In this document: in pieces, positions 23,901 through 35,569 of the stretch
Layout: each line of letters opens with the position of its first letter
How positions within the stretch are numbered: position 1 is the stretch's first letter
Source: Ostrinia nubilalis
Lineage: Eukaryota > Arthropoda > Insecta > Lepidoptera > Crambidae
DNA length: 64,000 nucleotides
Direction: 5' to 3'
NCBI RefSeq assembly: GCF_963855985.1
Contig: NC_087105.1
Span: forward strand, 6,636,501-6,700,500
Made by a program: the position numbers and the translations under genes
The notes under the pieces: model-generated
Seen by the model: only the letters and a program-made list of their open reading frames with translations
Databases searched by the model: none
What the model was told of the DNA's origin: nothing

Positions 23901-26900
23901 CGACCCTAGTTCCTACGCCACAAGGAGTGTTGTCGCTCACCTGCGCCTCGTTACTGGTCAGCAGATGCCTCGAGCACGCGCCGCTGCATGAGCTCTTTCT
24001 GGAGCATCCACATGCGGTACTTGCGTCACAGAATAATAATAAGTACTACGTACAGAAGTTTTACTTCGCGAAGGTATTTAAAAAAATGTATGCTCAATGC
24101 CATTAACAATATGGTGTAATTTAGCCTGTCTCAAGAGTCAAGCACCATTTTGTTGACAAACGTCAGTGATCGACACTGCGCCGAAGCTATAGGGCTGACT
24201 TCGGTAAAATGATGTGACTGACTGTAGGTGGGCCATCGTGCGTGTTTTGTTTTCGATGTAAACTCGCGGAGATGAACAGGTCCGCTTGCGTCCCGTGTGC
24301 CCCGGGCTGCGGGACTCGCGACCCTAGTTCCTACGCCACAAGGAGTGTTGTCGCTCACCTGCGCCTCGTTACTGGTCAGCAGATGCCTCGAGCACGCGCC
24401 GCTGCATGAGCTCTTTCTGGAGCATCCACATGCGGTACTTGCGTCCCGTGTGCCCGGGCTACGGGACTCGCGACCCTAGTTCCTACGCCACAAGGAGTGT
24501 TGTCGCTCACCTGCGCCTCGTTACTGGTCAGCAGATGCCTCGAGCACGCGCCGCTGCATGAGCTCTTTCTGGAGCATCCACATGCGGTACTTGCGTCCCG
24601 TGTGCACCTTGGGCTGGTGGAACTTGAGCCGCTTTCGCCTTCTCTGTTTGGGAAAATAAATAATAGTTAAAATTTAGCACTGAACAGCAAAAACATATAC
24701 AGGGTGGAAACGTTAAGTGATCTCACTCGATTATTTCTAAACTATACAAGATATTGAAAAACTGGTTACTGATCCTGAAAGTGCTTCATGAGCTCTTTCA
24801 AACGGAACCAATAATAGGTTACAGAATAAACTGGATCTATTTGAAAATTCAATGTTTCCAGCTTCCATACTAAATGTATACTTACTTTAATTTTCATTTT
24901 TTGGAACCTCATAACTTCTGAACGGGCTACTTTGGGCGCGCGCTGTTAGTGCAGGATTATAGTCAACAAGCCATAGAACAAGGCTCAAGTAGTTTCAAAG
25001 CAAAATCGGTTAAGGCTTAGTCGAAATCGACCACTTTATGTTTCATTCCATACAACGAAAATGGAAAATATTTTTTTCCAGCCAATCTATTGGTTTTAGA
25101 GAAAAACGTTCATAATATTTATTCATCAGAATAACATACCCTATCGACAGGTATTTTTTTTAAACAGAAATTGTGAAAAAAAATCGCTGATTTAATTCCT
25201 TTTAAGTTTATTAAAATGTGTTTTTAGCAGTAATTTAAGGTTAATTTACATTATTAACGTATAAAATCTTTATATTTTTGTTAATTCTTTAAAGATATTC
25301 CAAAAAAAAGTCACTTTTACTTACTTTTTTTTAATTTTTCAGAACCTCATAACTTGTGAACGGGCAACTTTGGATGCGCGCTGATAGCGTAGGATTACAG
25401 TCAACAAGCCATAGAACAAGGCTCAAGTAGTTTCAAAGCAAGATCTGTCAAGGCTTAGTCGAAATCGACCACTTTATGTTTCATTCCATACAACGAAAAT
25501 GGAAAATATTTTTTTCCAGTCAAACTATTGGTTTTAGAAAAAAACTTGTGCAGCATTTATTCATCAGAATAACGTAACCTATCGATAGGTATTTTTTTCA
25601 AATAGAAATTGTGAAAAAAATCGCTATGTCCATAAATCGCAATTTCGCTCCATAGTGCAGCGTCCTGACGGGCGCGCGCGTGACACTCGACTGATATAAT
25701 ACCCGCCGGCGGGGCGCTTCGCTGTAGGTAATTATCGGATGTACCGCACGGAGTGAGCCAGGCCTGGTAGTACTAAATGTATGGAAGAAGGAAACATTGA
25801 ATTTTTTGATAGATCCAGTTTATTCTGTAACCTATTATTAATACCATTGGATAGAGCTTGTGAAGCACTTTTAGAATCAGTAATCAGTTTTATGATATCA
25901 TGTGTAGTTTTTTAAATAATGTGACTTTACCAAATGTATGGAAGCTGGAAACATTAAATTTTCGGATAGATCCAGTTTATTCTGTAACCTATTATTGGTT
26001 CCGTTTGAAAGAGCTCATGAAGCACTTTCAGGATCAGTAACTAGTTTTTTGATATCTTGTATAGTTTAGAAATAATCGAGTGATATCACTTATCGTTTCC
26101 ACCCTGTATATTTGTATACTTATTACAGTAGACAATTTATGAGAAAACTTCTCCGCTACAGTAAATTTTCTAATTTTATATTACAAGCTGAGCGTCACTG
26201 AGAAATTGCTCTTTTAGTGGCACAAGAGCAACAGATGATACCAGTGGTGAAGAAAAGCGTTATGAATTTCATTTCCGAAAAAAAAAGGTTGCCAGCCTAC
26301 ACCTTACACCCTATATGATATTGGCTACATACAATGAAATATCTAAGAGTTCATCTTCAACTAACCTTTTTCTTTGCTGCTGCGTCGTGCTGTTCTGTTC
26401 TTTTGCTTGGATGCTGTCCAGGCACCCACTGCTGCCCTGGCGAATACAATCGTTATACGGGATCAAAGGAGACACCACGTGACATCCAACTAACTACGAC
26501 ATCTACTGGACACGACATAACCTACGTGAAGGATTTTGATCCTTAGAATGTATGTCATAAAGCACATAATAAAATATAATTCGTACTGGCCAGTTTTAAA
26601 TTGTATACGGCCGTAAAACAAAAATTGACAAAAAAGGAATCAACTAAAATGCTAATTTCTAATATTAAATTGCATTCATCTATTCAAATAGGGACAACAC
26701 TAGAAGTTGAGGCATTCGCAGAGTAAGCACAAATGTATGAAGCATGAACTGTATGAAGCCATGCATAATGCTCACCAATAATGATAAAAAACATGTAAAA
26801 TATTTGTATAAAAAAAATTAACTTTGGTGAATACAAATTGTAGGTAAAAGAAATAATGTTAAATAAGTGTAGGATGAATGGAACCATAAACAATAATAAG

Positions 26901-29900
26901 AAAAATCATAAATAAAACAACATAAAAACAAAATTACCATGTTATGAAGCACTGCACACACGACATTAAATACACATAAAACAAGTTCGCGTGATTTTAA
27001 CAACAAAATGACGTTTCATTATTGCATAGGTACTTAATTATCAGACTCATTATTGTAATTAATTACGCCTTGTATAAAAGGTTCATTATTGTAACAAATA
27101 TTTGTTTATGGGTCAAGCAAATTTCTACATTCTTATTGTTGTGATTCATCACTCACCCCAATAGGTCATACATAGGCTTTTGGACAATGATAAAATTAGA
27201 CTCGTCGACTCGTCGTATTATAAATGTATTTAAACCTGCTACAGACTACTGCACACAATGACTTCTTCAGTCTTTTTCTAAACATAACCGTCCATACTTT
27301 ATTTCTGATCTTTTCTGATGTGATGTCAAAGATATCTACAGCACGATAATGATAAAAAAGATTGTGTCATTCTCATCAAATACAGTGAAAAAATGTACTG
27401 GCAAACACTAGTTAACGAAATCTAGGAGTAACAAAGGACCCATAAACAAATACGTATGTATTATCATCGAATCCCGCCGCCGACTATTGTGGTGAGTCCA
27501 CTCGTGACACACAAGCATTTAGCTTAGTACGAGGGGCTAACGCGACTATGTAAAACAATTACTAATATTCTTTAAAAAAAAGTCATCCTACTAATATTAT
27601 AAATGGGAAAGTTTGTATGGATATCTGGATGGATGGATATGTCAACATGTTTGTTACTCTTTCACGCAAAAACTACTGAACGGATTTCGACGAAACTTTA
27701 CAGTATTATTGTTTATAACCCAGAATAACATTATTATAGGTTATAATTTATGACGATATGTGACAAACCTTTCAATAAATAAATAAAACGTGAAAAATAG
27801 TTGCAATAAAACGCCATCTTTCAACATTGCTTTTGACGTTCGTAAATATTCATGCGGACGACGAAGCCGTGCCACGCCATCTATCAAGCGCTGTTCAAAC
27901 TACTGCTTTTGACGTTCGTAAATAATATTGAAATTTTATTAACCCGGCGAGGATGTGGAGGGGTCAATTTGACCCCGTGCTTCATATTTTTGTGTACAGT
28001 TATTTATCCCTTAGCCGTGTGCTGTTGAACGTCTCAGTAGCTGGAGTAATTGGACTCTGCTCCCCTTTGCACGCCACTAGTGAGTCAACCGTCGCTGGTC
28101 AAAGAAAATAAACGTATGCAAACGTAAAAATGACGAAATTTTGCCAAAATCACATTGCTCTATTTTGTTAAGAATGAGCTAATTTGTACCTTAGAAGACT
28201 AATTATGAATAACTAATGATATAAGATATTGATTACCAGAAAATACTAATTAATATTATGAAATATGATGAAATTGCTTTTTTGTTACAAGATAACGCAA
28301 TATTCACTATTTTTTAGACTTTTAGAATAGCTTTATTATTTAAACATGTTTAAGGCTATTGGTGAATATTTCAATTTAAATCCATTAACTACTAACTATT
28401 ACTTAAGTTTCTTGATAAATATTTTTTTAATTACCGCTTAGTAGGGAAAAATCTACAAATCAAATACAGGGTCATAAAGACCCTCCACATCCCCGACTTA
28501 TACATTTTGTACCACATCCTCGCCGGGTTAAATAAAGAAATATGTATTTGAATCACAGTGTACCATTGGTTAAAACGAGGTCTACGCGTACGAAGTCGCG
28601 GGCGGCCGCTAGTAAACAATAAGGTCGTGTGTGCAGCGAGCGAATGCAAAAGCGTGTTACCGCGGGCCTGTATGGGGTTCTCACGTGCAGTTGCGCCGGG
28701 GCATGCGGATGCTTCCTGTGGGCCGCGTGTTGCTCATAGTGTGCGCACTCCTCTAGCCGCGTGACGCCCGCCAGCCGGTAACGGTGCAGTTCAGCTAGGC
28801 GCACGCGCAATTCGCGTTCCCGCCATAGCCCGCCTACGACCGCGGCTTGCTCGGACCGCCCGTAGAATTGGGCCGACCAGCGGAGGCGCTCGGTGAATTC
28901 CCTGTTTAGATTAGATGGGATATCATTAGAGATCACAAGAAACAAATCTATTATCGCATTTCGATATCATAGGGCTCGCGCTATAGCCCGCCCTCTACGG
29001 CTATTTGTACCGAGCCGCGGCCGTAGAATTGGGCCGACCAGCGGAGGCGCTCGGTGAATTCCCTGTTTTAGATTTTTTTATTAGCGTTGGACATTATAAG
29101 GATCAACTAGCCTTCTTAAATCACAAATAAAATAATTCACAGTGGGGCAGTGACACAAAATGTTATCTATGTTGATCATGAAACAAAAATAAGTTTTCTA
29201 ATTAGAGTAAAAAAAAATCTATGTGAACTGCATTATTGAGTATAAAATAAAGTTATGTAAATAAGGTGAATAAATCATACCAAATTAGGATGAGTAATTA
29301 AAGTCAACTAAGCTATGACTATGAAAGTTTTAAAGCGATTTAAGGTAATATCATTTGTCTATGAGGGCTGTAATTTAATGAAAATGTTATACTTACTTTT
29401 TCTCTTTGGCGAGTTTACCAAGTGTCTTTTGTTTGTTTCTTTGATTATTGAAAAATACAGAAACAAGTTGGAAGTCTCGTACAAGTCTTTTTCTTCTTGT
29501 CCTCTCCCGTAATCGGCGAATGTAAATGTCTACTTGGGATAATTTTAATGCTGAAAATACCAAAATATACTTTAGGTTGCATGGAATCTGCAAACTTGAG
29601 CTAAAAATGTTCCCAAAGCAGTTAAATTGTTTGGTTTTAGATCCTATCCAGGACTACTTACCAACATCTAACTCATCATCTTCAGAGTTAAGAGAAAGTG
29701 TAGATACTAACTGCTCTGCCTCATGATCATGTTCCTGAAAACAGGTCTTCATTGAAACAGTAGAAATAGCAGACACTATTGGTAACTAGACATATTAATA
29801 AACTATTCTGCAATAGACACAGTAAGTTTCATTATTTTGGCCTTTAAATAATAGTTACCCGTTCAAAATCATCTCTGTTGGGCATATATCCAAGTTGTGC

Positions 29901-30640
29901 CGCCTCGTCTGATGTGACAGCAAGGTGAGGTAGTCTGGACACTGCGTTTGGTCCAAGAGGGCCATCGTCTTTATCAGCGCAGTGCAAAGATGGTCGGGAT
30001 GTGCTCTCAACATTGCCCCAAGTTGCTCGTCCAATACTGCCTTCCAGGTATCTTGTGATATATTCATCTTTTGCCTCTGTTATTCACAAATAAATAGTTC
30101 ATTAACAATAGTACTTATTTTTAGATATAAGATACACATTAAATTCTTTTATGATTTTTACCTTCTGGTGTCCGTGTTTCAATGTGTTTAGCTATATCTT
30201 CCCAATTACCGAAACCAAATTGTTCTATAGCATCCAATAATCTTACTTCTTCGTTAGCAGACCAATTACTACGCCCCAAAAATATTCCAAACGCTCCTGA
30301 GTCCTAAAAGGAATAATTTTAGTGTAATGTGTGTCTACTAAAAATGTAGCAAATACAGTCAAAACTTAATAATTTGTTTACCATATACTGATAGGAATGG
30401 TCATTTTTATGTGATCCTATTTCAGCACCCAACGAAAAACACTGAAAAAAATTAAATTTATTATTTTCTATGCACCGTTTCAAAATTTTGCGCCAAAATC
30501 ATAAACAAAAATGGCATTCAGGCACTTACCTGCAAACAAATATCAAAGTCAATACACTCGGCACATCTCACGCGAATCCCATTTATTTCTTCTTGGCAAT
30601 ATGTACAATTATATTTAGCGTATAAATCTGAAAACGACAT
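20920..30640 (-). CDS. Ada2b: transcriptional adaptor Ada2b (TADA2B), with frame break in exon 8
   Basis: Exons on the minus strand: 30640-30530, 30441-30382, 30303-30162, 30076-29859, 29734-29662, 29550-29397, 28901-28685, 24643-24511 and last exon 21060-20920. Ada2b is the SAGA adaptor that activates the Gcn5 histone acetyltransferase. Exons 1-2 give the ZZ zinc finger (CTYC, CAEC, DICL), exon 3 the SANT domain ([16 protein letters not shown]), exon 6 the ADA-box-like [16 protein letters not shown], exon 7 [10 protein letters not shown], and the last exon [20 protein letters not shown], the conserved C-terminal region. Exons 1-7 give 325 aa in phase. Exon 8 in that phase ([16 protein letters not shown]...) ends at TAA 24523-24521; the C-terminal exon needs the other frame (HLLTSNEAQ). 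Exons 7, 8 and the last all have degenerate extra copies. The fly gene is known to make C-terminally different isoforms, so a short form is possible. Confidence 0.88.
21249..21372. mobile_element. short GC-rich inverted-repeat element
   Basis: GCGCTTTCATATTTAGGCG on the left and CGCCCTAATGTGAAAGCGG on the right face each other around internal GCGCGACA/TGTCGCGC repeats. It lies just upstream (minus sense) of the Ada2b last exon. Confidence 0.6.
22026..22821. mobile_element. TIR element carrying internal tandem repeats (about 795 bp)
   Basis: The ends are inverted copies of GCGGCCGCCCGCGACTTCGT ACGCGTGGATCCCGTTTTACC, with TA on both sides. Inside, a unit of about 150 bp is repeated roughly three times (22340-22760; each copy has CTTGAAATTTGG, CAGGTACCTTAGTAAA and CCCACGGGAACGGGAGTTA). 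A broken end of the same family lies at 28577-28612. Confidence 0.75.
22845..23528. mobile_element. TIR element, TACAGGGTGGAAACG family, copy 1
   Basis: The left end TACAGGGTGGAAACGATAAG (continuing TGATCTCACTCGATTATTTC) is repeated inverted at the right end. An internal tandem repeat includes ACTGGTTACTGATCCTGAAA at 22909 and 23063. Copy 2 is 24698-26108. Confidence 0.8.
23555..23716. repeat. dispersed lepidopteran-type repeat ending in GCTAGT
   Basis: AACTCGAGAACGACTGGGCC ... CCACGCGGGCGAAGCCGCGG GCGGAAAGCTAGT. This end structure is shared loosely with 55195-55380 and is typical of abundant non-autonomous repeats in moths and butterflies. The class is not resolved here. Confidence 0.5.
23848..24510 (-). 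repeat. tandem array of Ada2b exon 8 3'-half plus donor
   Basis: Downstream (minus sense) of the full exon 8 (24643-24511), the exon 3' part and about 52 bp of intron start are repeated: copy B 24458-24359, copy C 24306-24285 continued at 24027-23941 (split by a MITE), and copy D 23888-23848 (partial, diverged). The period is about 152-153 bp. Each copy has an acceptor-like CCCGYAG before it and a GTGAGC donor after it. Small indels at the copy starts put B and C in different reading frames. The GAGGCAT frame-break site is identical in A, B and C. Confidence 0.85.
24028..24284. mobile_element. hAT-like MITE inserted in Ada2b exon-8 copy C
   Basis: The element (ACAGAATAATAATAAGTACT ... GAACAGGTCCG) is flanked by the 8-bp direct repeat CTTGCGTC at 24020-24027 and 24285-24292. 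Sister exon copies A and B retain the uninterrupted site (TACTTGCGTCCCGTG). It is the same family as 58211-58714 and 59414-59919 but with an internal deletion of about 245 bp. Confidence 0.85.
24698..26108. mobile_element. TIR element, TACAGGGTGGAAACG family, copy 2, with inner insertions
   Basis: Same termini as 22845-23528. The interior contains a direct repeat: 24896-25180 and 25338-25620 both have AACCTCATAACTT-TGAACGGG, GTCAACAAGCCATAGAACAA and TCGACCACTTTATGTTTC. A related sequence occurs at 46240-46360 and, inverted, at 48395-48560. Confidence 0.75.
26334..26546 (+). CDS. candidate small secreted cysteine-rich peptide (70 aa)
   Basis: A single open frame from ATG 26334 with an N-terminal hydrophobic stretch ([20 protein letters not shown]) like a signal peptide, then [12 protein letters not shown] and a polar Thr-rich tail ([17 protein letters not shown]). 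An AATAAA-like site follows at about 26566. It lies antisense in the large Ada2b intron and outside the flanking TIR elements. No family was recognised. It could be a genuine intron-less small gene or a chance frame; codon use gives no strong signal. Confidence 0.25.
   Translation: MKYLRVHLQLTFFFAAASCCSVLLLGCCPGTHCCPGEYNRYTGSKETPRDIQLTTTSTGHDITYVKDFDP
27590..27790. repeat. dispersed repeat (CCTACTAATATTATAAATG family)
   Basis: GTTACTCTTTCACGCAAAAA CTACTGAACGGATTT and CAGAATAACAT are shared almost verbatim with 55195-55380. This is a high-copy repeat type common in lepidopteran genomes; it lies here in the Ada2b intron. Confidence 0.7.
28577..28612. mobile_element. solo terminal fragment of the GCGGCCGC TIR element
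   Basis: CTACGCGTACGAAGTCGCGG GCGGCCGCTAGT matches the right end of 22026-22821. It sits about 75 bp from the Ada2b exon 7 donor. Confidence 0.6.
28972..29062 (-). pseudogene. degenerate duplicate of Ada2b exon 7 5' end
   Basis: About 160 bp upstream (minus sense) of the true exon 7 acceptor, an AAAACAG acceptor is followed by the same 45 bases as exon 7 ([15 protein letters not shown]), then divergent sequence that reaches an in-frame TAG (GGL stop). Being the first acceptor met by the spliceosome, it could act as a poison exon. The 3' half and donor of exon 7 are not duplicated. Confidence 0.75.
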
Positions 30641-32112
30641 GATTACACTAACGCTGAAACAATAAATAATTTCGATCGTTGGCAAATGTCGAATAGACGC
30701 AAATTTACACAGCCGCGGCCATTTTTTCATAGACAACCAAAAACCAGAGACAAGACAATTCTAAACTATGATGGCGGACATGGCGGTAGTAAAGTAAAGG
30801 ACCCTGCACACTGCTTTTAACGCCAAACTGTCTATGATCGATACGATGATGATACGATGTCCAATTTTTTATTCCGTAATCCGAACATCACTATTTCTTG
30901 AATTCATTTTTTATCTGTGGCGTGGAAATAAACGTCAAATTTTACTGTGTGTGTTGCACAGATAAGGATAGATGCAGCATGTGTCAAAATTTGTATGAAG
31001 CCGAGCGTGCCACTTTTTAAACGTCATTAGTGTCATTTTAGCGAATTTTAGTGATTGCCGCAACGTAAAAGTAATCGTATCATCGTACTGCATTCGCAAA
31101 GTCATCGAATGATATCGTGTGACTCGATTCAAAAATTAATTAATTCCGATAAAACTGATATTTTGTTAAATTTATAGCTAGTCTGACTGTGGATTAAAAT
31201 AATTATGTAGCGGTAGACGTTATTCTACAATTCTACATTATTAATTTGCAAATAATATTTTTGTTGTGCCTAATGTTTATGAAAGTAATTATCGTTATTC
31301 CATTATGTTAAATAGTACTACTAGTAATTCATACTTAATTCCATACTTTTAAATATCCTAGTAAGTAAATGACCTACTTTCTTAAAATAAAGACTATTTT
31401 ACTCAAGCTTTTTATTTTTAATAAATGTAAAAATGCGTAGTTTTGCCAATACGTTTTTTTTTTCATAAAGCTAAGTCAGGTACCTAGTTTTGAAGATATT
31501 TCTAAACGACAAAATCTCGGGCGTCGTATACATAGTAGTAATAGTGTATACTGCGATCACTGACCTAACTTCTTGATTTGTATATTTCGACGTTATACAG
31601 TGCACTCTGTCTTCCACGATCACTGATCTAACTTGTTTTATAATTCTTCTTCTGCTACTTTATTCTAATTAATTACATATTTGTTACTCGTTGCTGTTAA
31701 TTACAATTCTCAATCCGTAAATAATTTCTTCTCTCTACCGTGTTCGTACTACTGTCCTCGTAAAATCATCGTATCCGATTGTTGTAATCGGATTACATGA
31801 ACATCACTCGACCATGTATGTCCATTTGGACATATCGGAATGGCACGCTTTGACTATTTATGCTCTTTGTTGACTAGCAACTTGCTGTATCTACTCTAAT
31901 CCATATCTGTGGTGTGTTGTCAAAAAAATTCGATTGTGTATTTTGGTTTTATTTTAACATCAGTCAGTGGTTTCATTAATTTTAATTTTGCAGAAATAAA
32001 ACCTTCATTTATTCCCCTAAACACATACTTTTCTCAAGTTGAACTGAGATTGCACACATGCTAATGGATAAGTGATTGCTGAAAAGCATTTTGCCAGGCT
32101 TGTTCTTCGACC
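30641..32112. promoter_or_regulatory. shared divergent promoter interval of Ada2b and WDR37
   Basis: A 1.47 kb interval separates the two head-to-head start codons. It is AT-rich, with no gene recognised and no clear TATA box. A promoter role is inferred from gene orientation only. Confidence 0.45.
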
Positions 32113-35100
32113 ATGAAATCGAGCAAACGAAGACTCCAGGCGCTCACAGAAGGATCCGATGGAATGCCGAATTATCTCAAGATGGAAGACTCTGAGACGT
32201 CCATTCCGCCAGTATTCAGATCTCGACTGCACGAACTGTTTTCGCAGATAGAAAAAGAATTTGACCTTCTTTACACTGAGAATCTAAATCGTAAGTCAAC
32301 TAATGATAAATAATGTAGTCACTGTTTACCTTTTAGATTTTATGGACTGTGCGTTCAGTTTTTATTAACACAAATTTTATTGTTTTAGTACAAGAGAAAA
32401 TAGATATATTGAGTGAGAAGTTGGAGAGAGAGAGCTATGTAGGGGACAGACAGAACTTGGATTACATTGAATTTGAAACCAGCGGAAAGAACTCCAAAGT
32501 GAAATGTGAGTATTATTCAGATAGTTCAGATAACATTTCAAAATTTGTAACTCTTGGTAACTTTCTATGGTCATTATTATTGGTCATATTTGCCTTTCAT
32601 TGTACTGCTGCCGGCCTAGCTGCTAGCTGTGATGAAATTGCTTAAGGAAACCAGAAATTATTCAATGAATTACCAATGTATAGCAAGATTATAATTTTGA
32701 TATTTTTAGTGTCACAAAGCAATTCTCAAAAAGTCAAAGCGAGTCACAAGCTTCGAGTGCAAACAAGCAAAATTGTATCCAGTTTCAAAGCTCCGACATA
32801 CAACTGCCAGCTTGTCAGAGAGTTCACCGGACACAAGGATGGCATATGGGACGTCTCCACTGCCCGACCAGGACAGGCGCTTATTGGAACAGCATCTGCT
32901 GGTAATTAATTACATATTTTATTGTTATTGAGCTGAATAACACTAGTTATAACACGGCCAATTAGTTATGAACAAATATTGACTAATTTCATCAAATATT
33001 GTAACTAATTGGTTGCATAATGTGTGAATATTTATATTAATTAATTGAATTACAATTTGTCAAATAGATCACACTGCCTGTGTTTGGAGTGTGGAGTGGG
33101 GAAAATGCCTCTTACAGTACACAGGCCACCAGGGGTCTGTGAATTCGATCCGTTTTCACCCATCCCGCGACATTGCCCTCACCAGCAGTGGCGACAATAC
33201 TGCTCATGTCTGGCAAGCTGCTGTCAATTGGGATTTGCCGGTAATCCATTTTAAGCTTGATTATCCAAGTATTGTGTAAACTTAAGCAATCAGAAATTAT
33301 GTAAATACTGCACAATAAGTAGAAAGTACAGTTAATAAGCTGCTGTATTCAGTAAGTAAATAAATACAGAATTTAAATAAACAACATTTATCTATCTGTG
33401 GTTACGTACTATTATGAACTTGATTGTAACAATAACAAATCACCTCCACTTTCTTTTCAAGCGTGGTCAATCCTCCGAAGAGGAACTCGAAGGTGGTGGT
33501 GAAGAGAGCCTGGGAGAAGGTGGCGAGAGGCCAGAGGTGCTCCGCACTCCTCTCACAGAGCTGACAGGCCACCAAGGTGTGGTGGTGGCCGCCGACTGGC
33601 TCACGGGCGGCGATCACGTCATCACTGCCTCCTGGGATCGTACGGCCAACTTGTATGACGTGGAAACTGGGGACTGCTTGCAAGTTCTTACAGGTAAATA
33701 AATTGCATAAGCATGAGCACAGACAAGTTCCAAAAACGGTCTTCTTTTTCATTTGTTCCAAAAACCAGCCTTGTCTTGCATACAAAAAAAACTTTGTTTA
33801 TGGGCTTCTGTCCCTAATAAACACTTAGCATTATATTTTCTATTTTTCTTGACATTGATACCACTTTTAGGGTGATTAATTATGTTTGCGTCATAGATAT
33901 AATGCTCGTCATTTCCGCCAAATGAAATCTCCATCATTGAAATAGTGACATAAAAATTAATAGTCTAATAGCCAGGATATGAGTACTGGACTGATCAATT
34001 TTGATAAAAAAATGCAACCATTACAAAAGCGACACTATAAATATTTATGAACCATCGAAATTATAGAAACAATCTTTTGCAACTTTAGCTTGACCTCATA
34101 AATGTGATGTTGTGCAAACTGTATTGGCCTTTACTGGCTGTCTGTCAGTCTCCCAATAATGCCAAGATATTGAAACTACTTTCAAATATCACAAATGCTT
34201 TATCAGTCTTTGCCTTACTATTGTTAAAGTTAGCTCGGTAGTGTAATCGGACACTTCGAGTTCACACTTTAGAACACACTAAGCCGTTTGACTCGGACAA
34301 AACCGACAACAATCGGAAGTCGGGCGAGTCTAGGCGAAACAAGGTTGGTACACTGTGAAGTGTGTGTCTACAGTGTAGGTAGACTAAACTATTTACTTCT
34401 GCCAACTTAGCAAGATATTATGTTCTGCATCAACCATTTGTGACTGAATTTCTTCAGCCCCTTCTCATCACCAGCCCATAAAATATGTCGTATACAAATA
34501 AATATTTTGTTTTTGCCCAGGCCACGACCACGAGCTGACGCACGCGTCGGCCCACCACAGCTCGCGTCTGGTGGTCACGGCGTCTCGGGACACCACGTTC
34601 CGTCTGTGGGACTTCCGCGAGCCGATACACTCTGTGTCCGTGTTCCAGGGACATACTGAGTAAGTATAGGTTACGATGGGAATGAACAGTGAATACTCAA
34701 CAGTACATCAGACTATAATTGCAAAAATAGCAATTACTACAACTCCGTGCCACAGTAAAGCTTGATGTGGCGTTGTCTGTTCATAAATTAACAAGTTTTA
34801 TTTTGACTGTCAAGTTTTGTTTTCGAGTTTAATGTGAATATATCTTTTGTTAAATGAATAAATGTTATCTTTTCTTACAGGAGTGTAACATCAGCAGTAT
34901 TTACGCGAGAAGACAAAGTCGTGTCTGGTTCTGATGATCGATCTGTGAAGGTATGAAATTAAAATTATTTATGAAAATATTAAAATCTAGTTCAGTCTAA
35001 ACCACCTATATCAGTCACTAGTTGTAACCACAGTAATGTATTTGTACACTACACAGGTATGGGACGTCCGCAACATGCGCTCAGCCCTAGCCACGATCCG

Positions 35101-35569
35101 TTCGGACTCGTCGGTCAACCGGGTCGGCGTGAGCAGCGGCGGGCTCATTGCCATCCCGCACGACAACCGCCAAGTCCGGCTGTTCGATCTGCAAGGCCAG
35201 AGGCTGGCCAGACTTCCGCGCTCTAGCAGACAGGTCGGTAACCGGTGGTTACAGAAATGCCTAAAGTTGTAACCTGTAGTTACAGAATAGGATATGCAAG
35301 ATTTATTTATTCTCACGTTCAGTAGCATTGGCATTATCAAATTAGAGCTTTTTAGAACAAAAAAAGTACTAAAAAAAAACCCCAAATTTTTATTTATTAA
35401 ATAAATTAAAATGTGTAATTAATTATAATCTTTTTGCTTCCAGGGTCACCGCCGCATGGTGACGTCGGTTTCGTGGGCCGAAGACATATCTTCAAACATT
35501 AACTTCTTCAGCTGCGGTTTCGACCGCCGCATCCTCGGCTGGTCCATCCAGCCCTCCAAGGAGAACTGA
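32113..35569 (+). CDS. WDR37: WD repeat-containing protein 37
   Basis: Nine exons: 32113-32290, 32389-32505, 32710-32901, 33068-33240, 33462-33693, 34521-34659, 34881-34950, 35057-35233 and 35444-35569. Together they are 1404 nt, 467 aa plus stop, all phases consistent; human WDR37 is about 490 aa. The N-terminal part ([20 protein letters not shown], then [13 protein letters not shown]) is a predicted coiled segment, followed by [18 protein letters not shown] and seven WD40-type repeats from about residue 133 ([65 protein letters not shown] and two more), making a beta-propeller. In vertebrates WDR37 partners PACS1/PACS2. Nothing looks damaged. The [12 protein letters not shown] loop in exon 5 is an acidic insertion between repeats, as in other family members. 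Confidence 0.95.

Noticed and set aside
22026..26108. CRISPR-like spaced repeats
   Set aside because: The regular repeats are internal units of TIR elements in a eukaryotic genome; no short direct repeats with unique spacers.
28553..28684. Extension of Ada2b exon 7 past 28685 as coding sequence
   Set aside because: A GTGAGA donor follows QLH; the extension runs into a transposon end and loses similarity.
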